From Cocos nucifera (lineage: Eukaryota > Streptophyta > Magnoliopsida > Arecales > Arecaceae), in NCBI GenBank assembly GCA_006176705.1, contig QRFJ01000060.1, forward strand, positions 932,798 to 996,797: 64,000 nt of DNA, in the 5' to 3' direction. The notes beneath the pieces were generated by a model. The model saw only the letters and a program-made list of their open reading frames with translations. It was not told the DNA's origin and ran no database searches. How positions within the stretch are numbered: the stretch's first letter is position 1; each line of letters opens with the position of its first letter. This document shows positions 32,492 to 43,871 of this stretch, piece by piece. The position numbers and the translations under genes are program-made.

Positions 32492-33623
32492 TGTTGGTGC
32501 AGAATTTGATTGACGCCGGATCGAGTTGGAGTTAAGAAAGAAGAGGTCGCCACCAGTGACCTGCAAAATAAAGTTCCGCATGGAGTCGGAGGTGGTGGTT
32601 CCGGCAGAATCCTCCAACGATCAAGTCAGCTCTTCTGATCAATAGGAATGGAGTGCTTAGGAAAGAATTCAGCAAAGTTTTGGAAAGAAGAAGAGAGCTT
32701 AGAGAAAATGTATCTGGAGGATCCCTTTTTATAGATGGAGCATGTAGCAGACTGATAGTGATAGCCATAATCGTCCGGTAGTGGGTCGCTCGAAATCACG
32801 TAGAGTTTGTTATGGAGAAAGGTGCCGTCTGTAGCAAACTAATGGTGACAGTCATAACCGTCTGGTAGTAGGCTATCCGAGACTGCTCGGGGCCATATGG
32901 AGTTTGTTACGGAGAGAGGTGTTGTCTGTAGTAGATTAATAGTGACGGTCGTAGCCATCCGATAGTGGGCCGTCTGGGACCGTATGAAATTTGTTATAGA
33001 GAGAGGTGTCCGTTGTCGTGATGTGTCCATTCATTGAGATTTAATAGTCAAAGTTTGGAGGAAGCAAGCGTTGGTTGGTGAAGAGCTTTGACATATATCA
33101 ATTTCAGAAGAGTCCAGACTCCTAAAGGGAATACGGTTAGAGGGGATCATCTAGAAGAAATGCTAGTTAAAATTTGAAAGTAATCTGCTGGAGGAATTCG
33201 GACGGAGTTCACCTGATGGAGAAATTCGGAAGGAGTCCGACTGATGAAGAAGTCCGACTGAAGGAGAAGTCCGGACGGAGTTCGACTGTTGGAGGGGTCC
33301 GACCGAAGAAGGAGTCCAGAAGGGGCCCGATTGATGGAGAAGTTCGGATGGAGTCCGACTGATGGAGAAGTTTGATCGAAGGAGAAGTCAGGAAGGGGCT
33401 CGACTGATGGAGAAGTTCGATCGAAGAAAAAGTCAGAAAGAAGTTCAGCCACTGAGGAGTCTAGGAGGGGTTCGGCCACTGGAGGAGTCTGGCTGCCGAA
33501 GGAGTTCGGAAGAGGTTCAACTACTGGAGGAAGAATTTTCGATCGAAGCTTTTTCGTGATTACCAGTTACATTAGACTAAACATCAGACTGGACTTTGAC
33601 GGAAGCGAAATTTATCCCCAATA
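32492..33623 (-). repeat. Element B 5' LTR
   Basis: 1132 bp from TGTTGGTGCAGAATTTGATT to TTATCCCCAATA on the plus strand. It aligns to 12527..13625 over its whole length, with scattered substitutions and small indels, clearly more than between the LTRs of element C. U3 holds the 72-bp-class and 45-bp-class arrays (about 32750..33010 and 33185..33520). Confidence 0.9.
32727..32733 (-). promoter_or_regulatory. TATA box of element B 5' LTR
   Basis: Minus-strand TATAAAAAGGGATCC, equivalent to 12762..12768 and 4883..4889. All three family members keep it. Confidence 0.6.
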
Positions 33624-33628
33624 GTAAC

Positions 33629-34816
33629 AAAGTATATTACACCTCAAGTTAAGAAGAAAGCATTACAATTTAGTTCACAGCTTCAGCACTCTGTTGCATA
33701 ATGGATCGTGAGAGAGAGATAGAGAGAGAGGGGCCGTACCTGATAGATCTTGAGAGAGAGGGAGAGATCGCTGCCCGACGGAGTCAAAGAGGGATAGTGG
33801 CAGAGGTGGAGGCGGAGCGACGACGATGGTGGCGGCCCTAGGGGAAGCAAACAATCGTAAGAGGAGAGAGAGAAAGTGAGGGAGGGAGAGGGAGAATGAG
33901 GATGACGATGGTAGATGGCTCGATTTGGCCGGCTTGGAGGGATGACGTACCACGGCGGCGAGGTCGCACAGAGAGGGTAGGGTTGTGAGTTAGGCGGTGG
34001 CGGATGGGGAGGGGGTGCGGATCGCACGGAGATCATTCCCCTGGATTTCTTTCAAGGCTCGGTTGAGGGAGAGGGAGAGGAGATTTAGGGTTAGGAGGCT
34101 TGGTTGAGAGAGAGGGAGAGATGATGGGGGTAATGTTTGTGTTAAAAGGCTTGTTTATAGGGAACAGAAAGGGATTCTAGTGGGTCAAGGAGACCCAAGT
34201 GTGCCCTCTACAAGCCTCATTTCAACCCAATGATCAAAGCTCTAAGATCCACGGGCTGGGCATGATTCGAAATTAGGACCCAACCTCCATTGGGGTTCTA
34301 TATGGATCTAATCAAAATGGGTGTTAATAAAGTTGCTGGAAGTTGTTACCAGTAACCTTGGTTCCAAGTTCTGCATATACCTTTTTAAAATTTATTATCT
34401 CATTAAATTTGGTGGGTGCTACAAATACCTTCCCGTTGTCTCAAAAAAAAAAAAAAAAACTCAATAGATTTAACTCATGCTCATCCTGACTTAACTCCGA
34501 AATATTCTGCTTAAGCTTCAAACTAATTAAGTCAATGAAACCAACAGTTTTGAATCCAACACGACTTTGAACTATGGTTTGACAGCAAACACTAGTTAAA
34601 AATTTCTTCGTCCTGTCTCAAGACTCGAGGCCGGCCCAGCTGAGAATGGTCACAAGAAGACCTCCATTGTCCTTTCCTTTTTCTTTTTTTTGCTTGTTTT
34701 CTTAGTAATGTTTAATTTTCTTGTTATATTGTTTGATTATTTATGTGAAAATACTTTTTTAGGTAGAAGGAATGTATGTATTATTTTTTTGATGATGCTT
34801 TCCAGTTATACTGTTT
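33629..34816. other. Right internal part of element G with GC-rich purine segment
   Basis: 33675..34140 is unusually GC-rich and purine-rich on the plus strand (GAGAGAGGGAGAG runs, GGCGGAGGCGGAGCG). The minus strand has an open frame at 33683..34036 encoding a Pro/Ser-rich sequence with no known domain. It could be the first exon or 5' untranslated region of the transposon gene or a captured host promoter region. 34141..34816 is AT-rich with a short poly-A at 34443 and no gene. Confidence 0.4.
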
Positions 34817-35062
34817 AATTCTCAATCTCATCATTCCTAAAATGCTTGAAGAGGTTTTGATTTTTCTTTCATCATAAATAATTTGTATTTTGTAGAGAGG
34901 AAAAAGAAGAATTGATTTATGCAGCTTGTATTTATCATTAATTCTCAATCTCACGATTCCTAAAATATTTGAACAGATTTTGATTTTTCTTTCATCATAA
35001 ATAGTTTGTATTTTGTAGAGAGGAAAAAGAAGAACTAATTTATGCAACTTGTATTTACCATT
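34817..35062. repeat. 123-bp tandem duplication in element G
   Basis: AATTCTCAATCTCA starts at 34817 and again at 34940, and each copy continues through TTTCTTTCATCATAAATA and TTTTGTAGAGAGGAAAAAGAAGAA with few differences. Two copies only. It lies just inside the right subterminal region. Confidence 0.85.
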
Positions 35063-35099
35063 AATTTTTATCTACAAGAACTAATTTATAATTTTTAGA

Positions 35100-35300
35100 T
35101 CTATTTTTATTTTATTACAAAATTTTCGTATCTAATCCATTGCAAGTTTATTTTTTTTATTTTATTTTTATTTTATTTTTTTAAAATTAGCAATAGAATT
35201 AAATATTTTGTTGCAAATCTATTGTCAATTAACAACGAATTAGAAACAGATTTTGTTCATTGTAAAATTTTCATTGTTAAATTGCATATTTCTTGTAATA
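35100..35300. repeat. CACTA-like right terminus and subterminal repeats
   Basis: Reverse complemented, it begins TATTACAAGAAATATGC and TTTAACAATG, then has AACAAAATCTGTTTCTAATT and ATTGACAATAGATTTGC. It is the inverted counterpart of 9408..9500. The terminal CACTA reads TATTA, two changes. Confidence 0.6.
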
Positions 35301-36588
35301 ATTTTTTTTTAAAATCTTTGAACTTTTTACTACCTCATCCATTTAGTTTTATTTTTGTATTTGATTTTTAACATGAAATTTTGAAAATTTCTAAACCTTA
35401 TTGAACTATTTCTCCAATTAGCAATGAGAGATGTCACTCCTTGTTTGATATTATCTATATTGATATATGTACTCATAATCGTGTTATATCTTTATTTTGA
35501 TATCAATATTTTGTTATCTGCATTGATAATTATTCTCATGTTACTTGGGTGTACCTAATGAAAACAAAGGATGAAGTGTCTAGAATTGTGAAGTCTTTTT
35601 ATAAGATGATTCTCACTTGGTTTATTTAGTCAATCAAAGTGTTATGGTCAGATAATAAAGTAGAGTACTTTTCAACATCTTGAACAACATAGTAGTATTC
35701 ATCAAATATTTGTCTATACATCTCTTAACATATGGTGTTTTGAAAAGAAGAATAAGCATCTATTTGAAATGGCTTATGGATTGAATTTAGGTATTAAAAT
35801 GCCTAAGCATTTTTGACCTAAAGTTATTCTTATTGCATCATACCATATTACCTCCTATAGGATCTTAGCATTTTCAAATTTATTTTTACTAGTCATATTT
35901 ATTTTAGGAAAATGAGTTCTATTAGAACTAGAAGAGGAATAAGATTCGAGGAAAACCTAACCCAAAATGTACAAGGCTAGACCTTGCTACCATTATAAAT
36001 AGAGAGTATATATTTTAGATTTATATTCATCAACGAAAGAAAATGGGACGTAAACCTTATTTTCATAATTTTTTATCTCTCTCTTTTTTTTTTGAGAGAG
36101 ATTCAACTTAAGCGAGTTAAGAAAATTATTTTTTTCCTCCCAGTCGAATCTATATCATGATCACCTAGTATTTATAAGTCCCTCAAATTTTCTTGGTTGT
36201 GCTCATTTTGCGTATATTCTTGGTCTCATAGATCTAAAACTTGATCCAGAATCAGTGAGATGTACATTTGTTTGAAAGGATCTAAGTATTTTGTGGTAGA
36301 AAGCATGTACCTATAGATTTAACCTCTTTTGAGGTTATCCCCTTCTTTTTGACTATGCATCATGCCTTTCTTTTAGGGGAAAATATTGGTAAAGAAAAGT
36401 TGGATGTTTCTCTTCTTGCACCTACACTCTCTAACGGCACCAACAAGTTTTTCTATAGTTGAAGAGGATAAAAGTAAGGTGCACACTAGATAAAAAGAAG
36501 GAAGAAATGCATCAAACCATCAACCCAACAGTATTCCTACAACAATGTCCATTGACCCTCAATTATGTTTGCTTATCGCCATATAGAA
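35301..36588 (+). pseudogene. Element F (oldest copia), part 2: integrase
   Basis: Plus-strand coding near 35430..35660 gives LFDIIYIDI and YQYFVICIDNYSHVTWVYLM, then TKDEVSRIVKSFYKM and VLWSDNKVEYFS, the copia integrase core with the second catalytic Asp. Later parts match the region downstream of the core (LDPESVRCTFV near 36245..36275). Many stops and frameshifts. It continues element F part 1 across element G and is cut at 36588 by element D. Confidence 0.75.
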
Positions 36589-38880
36589 GTGTTAGACGTA
36601 TATCCTATAAGTCAATATGATAGACATATTTTATTTTTCTAAAGCATAAATTTATACTTAAAATATTAATTTGATCAATAAAAGGATAGCGTTTTATTTT
36701 TCATTTAAGTGTGGTGTCCTTGAATCGTCTAAAAAATTAATACTTACGATAGATATTTTCAAAGAGTTAAAAATTAGAGGCATGTATAATTAATTTCTAA
36801 ATTACTTTCGATCATAGGATCATCATGGAGACAGTGATCGATCAAGATAAATCAGTGTATGGATTGCTTTCTTCAAAATAGATGAGTCTCTGATCTACAG
36901 TGTAGAGACATTGAGTGACAAGTGCGGATAATTGTTAGAGAACAACTAGTACTAAGCATGACTGCACATGAATCATATGAATTTTTTTCAATTGTCAGTG
37001 ATCGTCTCAATGCTATAATTATGTGAGTAGCCCTTTGACCAATGGTGCCACGACTGCTCATAGTAAGGCTGCTAAAGTTTGACTACACAGAAATATTGTC
37101 TCTAGCCATATGAGTTTTTGTAATGGATGTTGGCGATAATTGGTCCACTACAGGAGCAAGGTGTGCATCTTGATGGGATCTATCAATCTTGATAGAAAGA
37201 AATAGTTTTATAAGTTTTGAGAGACTGAGTTCTTAAGTCTGTAGCTACAGCAATTTCATTTATGGAAAAGAGTTTTCATGAGAATCTCTATTGGACTTGA
37301 GCTAATTGAATCTATCATATGACTTATGTTGAGATTTGATGATTTATGCATGACCTGCCATCTAATTGGGACTCACGATAAAGGGTCTGAATCACACGAC
37401 AACTACACCTAAAGGTTCTTTATTTAGTTTTGCTAGATTACCACTACATACTGCTAGGTGTTACTAGGAGACTGTGAGAGCTCGCTAAGATCATTTAGGA
37501 TCAATGATTCTTGTTGAATGAGAGTAAAATTATTCTGATCCATTGAAAAAAATTTCAATGATACTATGATAGAGATCATGGTATATCTTACTACTAGACA
37601 GAATTGAACCAATGGGATTACACAACAAAGAAATTTGATCTAGATTGGATAATTGGGCTTACGAAGCCATAATTGGATTATGATTTAGAAAAATTCTATT
37701 AGATTTAGGAGAGCTGTACTAGTACATGGTTAAACCCAATTCTTTTTTGGACTTGAATTACTTATTTGATAAGAATTAAACCAAGTCAAATACCTGAATT
37801 GAACCTAATTGAATTGGATTCAACGAGCTCCAAATGTTGGGTGCTCAAGATATTTGGATTAGGTCAAGAAAGGGTTTAAAACCCTTGATTAACTCTAAGA
37901 TGGTCTAGGTTAAATCAAGGGGAACGCTACTTGATGTGATCAAGATGGGGCGCACCCATAGGTGGATTGGCATGAGAAAGAAAGAAAGAAAGAAAGAGAG
38001 GGGGTGTATGGAAAAAGAAAGGGAGGGGGCGCATGCCTCCCGTGCACCCCTCTTGTGCGTGAGAAAGCCCTAAAGGGCACCAACACCTGGCACTCCCTAA
38101 CTCCTCTTGGGCACCGTCAAAGGCTAGTCAAAAATAAGGTTTAAGGAGAAGTCCTAATGAGATTAGGACTTATCTTTTGAACCTAATTTGATTTTGGTTA
38201 GGACTCCAAGAACTCCTCTATATAAGAGGTCCTTCTCTTGGCCCTTAACCCAGAATTATCAGATCATAACCAGCCCCCACTCTATCCTCCATGCCCTCTC
38301 TTTCTCCCTCTTTTAGTTCCCATGCCATAGCTTTAGGCGTCCACCATCCAGCACCCAAGAAGTCTAGGCATCTAACCATCCAATGCCCCAAGAAGGTTGG
38401 GCGTCCTCCTCTTCTATATCAAAATCTAGTTCTTGATTGTTCCAAGATTAAGAAGAAGAAGAAGAGAAAAAGAAAATCAAGAAAAAGATCAAAAGTTGAT
38501 CAAAGATTCATGCGCAATTCAATGTGCGGAAAGATCCAACTTAGAGGAGGATCTATATCAAAGAGGACCAATCTTAGTTGATCTTAAGTGAATACTTGTA
38601 GTGATCGGATACTTGTATGGCTAAGATAGAATCTGTTCATCTTCTAAATTCATATTTGAAGAAGAAAAAAGTGAAAATGGTATGTGATCTAATCACATAT
38701 TTATTTTTCAGATTAAAATTAGATTTGTCTTATTTTCTATATATAAATTAGATCCTTACGTACTTTAATTTTTATCTATGCATGTTCTAGATTAAAAGAT
38801 GTTTAATCTATTCTTCTGCTGCAATCATTTTCAAAAGAGTTTTGAAATTTATATGCACGAGCACCCAAGAAAATCTAATA
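36589..38880 (+). repeat. Element D 5' LTR
   Basis: Starts TGTTAGACGTATATCC and ends AAGAAAATCTAATA. It aligns with 51347..53590 through its length with many substitutions, so it is clearly older than the element C pair. TATA box at 38219. A short (GAAA)n stretch lies at 37976..37996. Confidence 0.85.
38219..38226 (+). promoter_or_regulatory. TATA box of element D 5' LTR
   Basis: TATATAAG in the context CCTCTATATAAGAGGTCC. In the 3' LTR the same place reads TTTATACAAG (about 52916..52925), so that copy has lost the box. Confidence 0.5.
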
Positions 38881-38881
38881 G

Positions 38882-38898
38882 TAATATCAGAGCCATGG
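38882..38898 (+). promoter_or_regulatory. Primer-binding site of element D (degenerate)
   Basis: TAATATCAGAGCCATGG differs from the perfect initiator tRNA-Met site of element C at two positions. It directly follows the 5' LTR. Confidence 0.7.
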
Positions 38899-39557
38899 GT
38901 TCATGTGCATGAAAATAATATGCATGATTTGAAAAGGATTTTCAAAATCTGATTTTTATTCATACATGAGATGTATGGCTATTTAATTTAGATTTGAAAA
39001 GAGTTTCAAAATCTGATTTTGATTCATGTATGAGATATATGAAAGCATGCCTAGATCTAAAAAATAGTTTCTTAGATTTATTTTTATTCATATATGAGAT
39101 ATATGATTGCATGTTTAGATCTAAAAATTAGTTTAAAGATCAAAAACCTACTTTTCATGCAAAGAATTTAAATTTAAAATTTAGTTTTAAGATCTAAAAT
39201 TTATAATTATGCATGAGAGATTGGTCATGGGTAGATCAAGATTAGGTCTTGTAATTGGATTACTTCTAGAATTTTTTATTTGATCACAATGGGTCTAAAT
39301 TGATTTACCGATTGATCAAATCGAGTTGTGTTGATTAGGGTTACGTCAATAGAGCTTAAGTACAGTTATTGTTGATTGAGTCGATAATTACCCATATATG
39401 AAATTCATTAACCTAAGAATCTAATTCAGCTCTATAGCTTGAGCCTGATTCGCTTAAGCAAATTTATTTGAAATCGATTGACCAATTGGTATCTAAGACA
39501 AGTAAGTGAGAGGTGGTTACTTAATTAGGACCCTTGATCCATTAAAAGAGAGCCTTC
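38899..39557 (+). other. Element D leader, left part
   Basis: Non-coding, rich in AAATCTGATTTT-type motifs like the leader of element C. It is broken at CCTTC (39553..39557), the target duplication of element E, and resumes at 46685. Confidence 0.7.
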
Positions 39558-40582
39558 TGATGCATGCTAATTTATAGCTATGGCAAGTGCACCAGTCGAT
39601 CAAGTAATAAAGTGAATGAGTAGAGTATCATCCCTAGAGGATTGGAAAACAAGTACTGAAAAGCTCTTTCCTATGCTTTATTTAGAAGATCAATTTATGA
39701 GAATAAGAAATTAAAAAAAAAATAATTAAAAAATTTTAATTAAATAGAGAGAGTGTAAATTATTAGGGTTTTAAATTCAAGAGCAATTGATTACTAAGGC
39801 AATCGGTTCACCAACTCAGTCAATACAATATTCAGATTTTTAGATTAATTTTATTTCATGTGATGGTGGAGTCTCCTAATTTATTCACTACCCTTTGGTC
39901 CAGGCATAGCAAAACTATTAATATTTATTAATTATCCTTTCATCCAGGTGTAATTTAAATAAATATTAATGCATTAGATTTTGTGAAACCCTCTAATTAA
40001 AATACGCTGCGTCCAAAGTGCACTAAAATTCCCGCATGCATATGAATTCTAATTTGATTCGTAATACAAGGTATATAATCAAGAAGCATTAACATAGATG
40101 TACTTGGTCCGTAACATCTATGTTCATCAGATCAATTAGAAGATGGTCAGTAATCTAAAAGCATTAAGATCAGATTTATATACTCTTCATGAATAAAATT
40201 TAAAAATAAGTCATATTGAATATTGCATCAAAAGAGTGGCTACACCTTAGCCTTAGTAAAAGAAAATTTAGTTCATGATAACAAATTCAAAAACAGTAAA
40301 TAAAATAAAAAGCATGAAGAAATTAGACTATTTGATTGCTGAAATTGATTGTCTGCTGCTCTTGATGTGGAGAATTTGATGAAGAAGAGGCTCCTTGATG
40401 TCTTGATCGTCGAAGAAAAATCAAAAATTTTTTTTTTTTTTTATTTTTCACAAATCACTCTTATCTCTCTTCTCTCTCTTTCTCTCTCTCTATTTCTCTC
40501 TTTCTCTTCCTGTCTCTCTTTCCATCTAATTCTTGATTCCCTGTCTCTCTCTCTTCTTTTTTTTATTTCACGGCAACAGGCT

Positions 40583-40589
40583 TTTTATA
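40583..40589 (-). promoter_or_regulatory. TATA box of element E 3' LTR
   Basis: Minus-strand TATAAAAAGCCTG. The 5' LTR has the same box at 45941..45947. The CT-rich leader begins about 25 bp downstream, as expected for plant initiators. Confidence 0.65.
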
Positions 40590-41084
40590 GATGAAGTGTT
40601 TGATTCCCCTTAAAATCCATCAAAAATTAGGTTTAGGACTCCTAAATCAACTCAAATTAAGATCTGAGTAATTCTGTCCATTAGATCTTGATCAAACGGT
40701 CTAAAAATCATGCCCTTAAAATAACCCAGATCAAGTCGGATTTAATATCAGCCGTTGGATCATCCATTGGATCGAATCTGGGCCGTCCGATCGCGTTGAA
40801 ATAAGCCTTTAGACCTTTAGTTTTACATCGGGATGAATCTCGACCGTTGGATCTTGATCGGGAGCTGCGGATGCCATCCATCAGCGCCTTCTTCTCGTCC
40901 GTCCGATCAAGCTTCAGTGAAAACCGTCCGTTAGATCAATCAGAATTCCCAAATTGCCCTTCGTGGACCGTGCGCGAGCCCGGTGTTGCATGGACCGCCG
41001 CGTTCTTCAGCCAATCAGAGCGCTCTTTATGTTGTGAAATTCCCGAATTGCCCTTCAGATGGTCCATCGTGCGCTGCGAAAAAT

Positions 41085-41107
41085 GCTGACGTCATCCTGA
41101 CGTCAGC
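41085..41107. promoter_or_regulatory. Double TGACGTCA palindrome in element E 3' LTR
   Basis: Two 10-base arms, GCTGACGTCA and TGACGTCAGC, separated by TCC. Each holds a perfect TGACGTCA bZIP (TGA-factor/CRE-like) site, 11 bp apart, resembling the as-1 arrangement of paired TGACG motifs. It lies in U3 about 500 bp upstream of the TATA box. The second copy at 46452..46474 is unchanged. Confidence 0.65.
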
Positions 41108-41322
41108 GTTGCATTTTTTTTTTTTTTTTTTGAAATTCGATTCTGGGCTCGTTTGAAGTCCGTTTTGTCTGAAATTTATTTCATCTGAACCAGAAAAATG
41201 AGATTTTCACATTGATGGCCTTCTTTCCTATATAAGATTAATAAAAATATTAATTTTTAATAAAATATTTTAATTTATTTTATAATTTAATATTTTTATT
41301 AGTATATTTTTACTACTTATCA

Positions 41323-42440
41323 CACCCCCCAACTTAGTCATTGCTAGTCCCTTAACAATGTTTTATTTAATACCATATTTCAATAAGATTATCCATCACA
41401 GAGATAAAATCTAGGATTAAAGGTCAAAAAGTTTAGAAAATACTGCTAACTAAGCATTGAGCTTCAGAAGCAAATTTTTCAGTCAATACAATTAAAAACT
41501 TTCTTAGAGTACATCAAAGATCTATAGCACTTGTGTTCGTGATGACTAACTTTAGCATTTCAGTATTAAATTAAAAGAACAAAAGTATCCTCTCTTATCA
41601 CCTATTTTGGTCAATTTTCTATACATTCTCAATTTTATACTCATGAATTAAGGTAGCTTTCACACTGCCCTTTTTTTTTTTTTTTTTAATTTTTTTACTG
41701 TGCTGAGCATCCTGGCCTTTCCTTCACCATTTTACGTGAATTTTCACACTTGACCTAGGTGCAGAGACCCAGTTACTAGGCTTTGGGCAATCCACATATA
41801 CTCTATCTTTTGCACTTTATTTATAGGCAGGTAGCTCTTTCCTTAAATTCAAGTTTTTTTTGATTAGAATGTATATTAATTATCAATTTTTAGTGATAAT
41901 TGAATCCTCAGTTGGCCTTATAATCAATACCTACTTTGCCTTGTTAGTGTGCATGTGCAATAAAAAGTGCTAATAATCTTTTAATGACCTAAGTAGGCTG
42001 CTAAAAGTTGACCAACTAATCTACTTCTTTAACTCATTACATTCATTAGCAAATAATTCTATCTTTTATCACTTATCCAGTTTATCTTGCTCAAGATTTT
42101 CTTCTTGACACATGGGTTTTTTTTTTTTTTTTTTTTTAACTTTAACTTGTTCTATGTTGTCTTAAAGGAGAAAGAAAAATAAAGGATGTAATAAAGGATA
42201 GGAAAGGAATACACCTGATTTGGTTCAATCTGGTTCTTTGGAGCTTTGAAATTTTGCTTGAGTTCTCATTGATTTTTCTGCAAAATTAAAAATACACACC
42301 AGAGCAGTAAAAGAGCAACAACAAATTACTGAAAAATAAAAGAAAAGAAAAATGATCAAAACTAAAAAGAAAAAAAATAACCTATCTAGTAGTTCTGATT
42401 TATAGTCTTCAGCTTGACTTTCTTTAAGTTCTAAAGTGGA
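41323..42440 (-). other. Element E 3' untranslated region
   Basis: The polypurine tract is GTTGGGGGGTG on the minus strand (41323..41333), next to the 3' LTR. The remaining 1.1 kb has no gene. Two poly-T runs (41671..41687 and 42117..42137 on the plus strand) would be poly-A in the transcript. RT, RNase H and integrase would normally occupy this place. Confidence 0.75.
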
Positions 42441-43871
42441 TCAATCCGGTGCCACTTCAATTGGAATACTTTCATGTTTGATCGAGTCTTCTTTCAATTT
42501 GACATTGCTCACTTTTATAGTCTCAAACCTATTTTCTACAGAATTCTCATATACTGAATTGTCAATAATATCAATTAGAAAACAAGTTTGATTGTCATCA
42601 GGATGTTTAGTATCTTTGAAAACATTAAAAGTAACTTGTTCATCTTGGACTCTAAGAATTAATTTTTCTTGTTGAACATCTATTAAAGCTCCTCCAGTAG
42701 CTAAAAAGGGTCTCCCTAAAATAAGGGGTACATCATAATCTTCTTCCATATCAAGAACAATAAAATCAACAGGAAAAATAAACTTGTTTACCTTTACCAA
42801 GACATCCTCCACTATACCTCTTGGATATTTAATGGATCTGTCGGCTAATTGAAGAGTAATAGTGGTAGGCTTTGGTTCTCCTAGACCCAGCTTCCTGAAA
42901 ATAGAAAAAGGCATGAGATTTATGCTTGCTCCTAAATCACATAAAACTTTATCAAAACTACAATCACCAATAATGCAGGGGATAGTAAAACTTCCTGGAT
43001 CTTTTAGCTTCTGTGGTAATTTATTTTGAAGTATTGCTGAGCATTCTTCATTCAAATTTATTCTCTCATGCTCCTTCAGCTTTTTCTTATTTGTTAAGAT
43101 TTCTTTGAGAAACTTGGCATACCTGGGCATTTGAGTAATAGCATCTACAAAAGGAATATTAATATGTAAATTCTTTAGAATTTTGAAAAAGTTAGAAAAT
43201 TCCTTATCTGGATGCTGTATTTGTCTCTCTGGGAATGGTAGTGGTGGCACGTAGGGCTTCACATTTGGATCAGCAAACCGTATACCTGGAGACCATCCAT
43301 CTGCTGGTTGTTTTGGTGACTGACGAATTTGAGTTGATGGTTCCTTATTTGTAGTTGGCTCTTCAGTCTCTTTCTTCTGATGTGGCTCCTCCAGCTTTGT
43401 ACCACTTCTTAGGGTGATAGCATTGACTTGCTCTCTTGGATTTATCTCCGTATTGCTTGGCAAGGATCCTTGAGGTCTCTCGGAGATTATCTTAGCCATT
43501 TGACCTATTTGCATCTCCAAGTTTCGAATTGCTGCTGTTTGGTCCTGCCTAAGTTTGGCTTCCAAATTTTTTATAGTTGCTTCTTGGTTTTGCATAAATT
43601 TGACCATCAGCTCTTCCATGTTGGACTTCTTTTCAGGTACTTGGAATCCCGGGGGTGGCTGTTGTGCTGCATTTTGATTGCTCCATGAGAAATTTGGGTG
43701 CTGCCTCCACCCTTGATTGTATGTGTTGGAGTAGGGATTATTTTGTTGCGGCCTGAAAAAATTATCAATATAATTAGCTGTATCAATTATTTTAGCAAAA
43801 GGATTACCTGTCTGGCAATTGCTCGTATCATGTTCCTCCTCCACACAGGTTACAAGTAATGCTCTGAACAT
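42441..43871 (-). pseudogene. Element E gag C-terminus and protease
   Basis: A 476-residue open frame. It opens with the zinc-knuckle end (EEEHDTSNC), then a Gln/Asn/Pro-rich linker, a coiled coil (near residues 85..130), a conserved YVPPLPFPERQ segment, and a retropepsin-like domain (FTIPCIIGDCSFDKVLCDLGASINLMP near residue 300, then DVPLILGRPFLATGGALIDV). The catalytic motif is DLGA, normal for Athila-type elements. It overlaps the upstream gag frame (43828..44706) in the +1 frame, so one base separates it from a single gag-protease product. It could be a mutation or programmed frameshifting. Confidence 0.85.

Larger units (their letters stand above)
12527..33623 (-). mobile_element. Element B: full-length Tat-type Ty3/gypsy element split by copia C
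   Basis: Two LTRs in direct orientation bound it: 12527..13625 (3' LTR) and 32492..33623 (5' LTR). The flanking 5-mers are ATAAC (12522..12526) and GTAAC (33624..33628), a target duplication with one mutation. Minus-strand order from high to low coordinates is LTR, gag, protease, RT, RNase H, second RNase H, integrase, a long 3' untranslated region with tandem arrays and an antisense ORF, polypurine tract, LTR. Copia element C interrupts the second RNase H. Net length is about 11.3 kb. All coding domains carry stops or frameshifts. Confidence 0.9.
9408..35300. mobile_element. Element G: CACTA-like DNA transposon, interrupted by element B
   Basis: The left end starts CACTAT, then a run of A, then TTTAACAATGG. 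The right end, reverse complemented, starts TATTACAAGAAATATGC, then TTTAACAATG. Both are followed by subterminal repeats of the TTGCTAAT / TTCGTTGTTAATT type. Plant CACTA elements commonly begin CACTACAAGAAA, so the ends fit with a few mutations. Without element B the element is about 4.8 kb. I see no intact transposase. The flanking 3-bp target sites read AAT (left) and ATT (right) and do not match, so the pairing rests on end similarity and on the coding of element F continuing across. Confidence 0.6.
39558..41322 (-). repeat. Element E 3' LTR
   Basis: Plus-strand ends TGATGCATGCTAATTT and TACTACTTATCA. It aligns to the 5' LTR with roughly 3 to 5 percent differences by eye. It holds the double TGACGTCA palindrome (41085..41107), a set of CCGTTGGATC-type motifs (40670..40950), the TATA box, and a CT-rich stretch at 40450..40560 that lies downstream of TATA and would be in the transcript. 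Confidence 0.95.

Noticed and set aside
37962..38581. Lys/Arg-rich frames of 60 and 96 residues
   Set aside because: They lie in the R/U5 part of the element D LTR, and the other LTR copy does not preserve them.
40847..41089. 80-residue frame repeated at 46214..46456
   Set aside because: It is repeated only because both are LTR U3 of element E. It is upstream of the TATA box and would not be in the transcript.
42117..42137. Processed pseudogene or non-LTR tail marked by a poly-T run
   Set aside because: It lies within the 3' untranslated region of element E, with a second similar run at 41671, and no gene-like sequence adjoins it.
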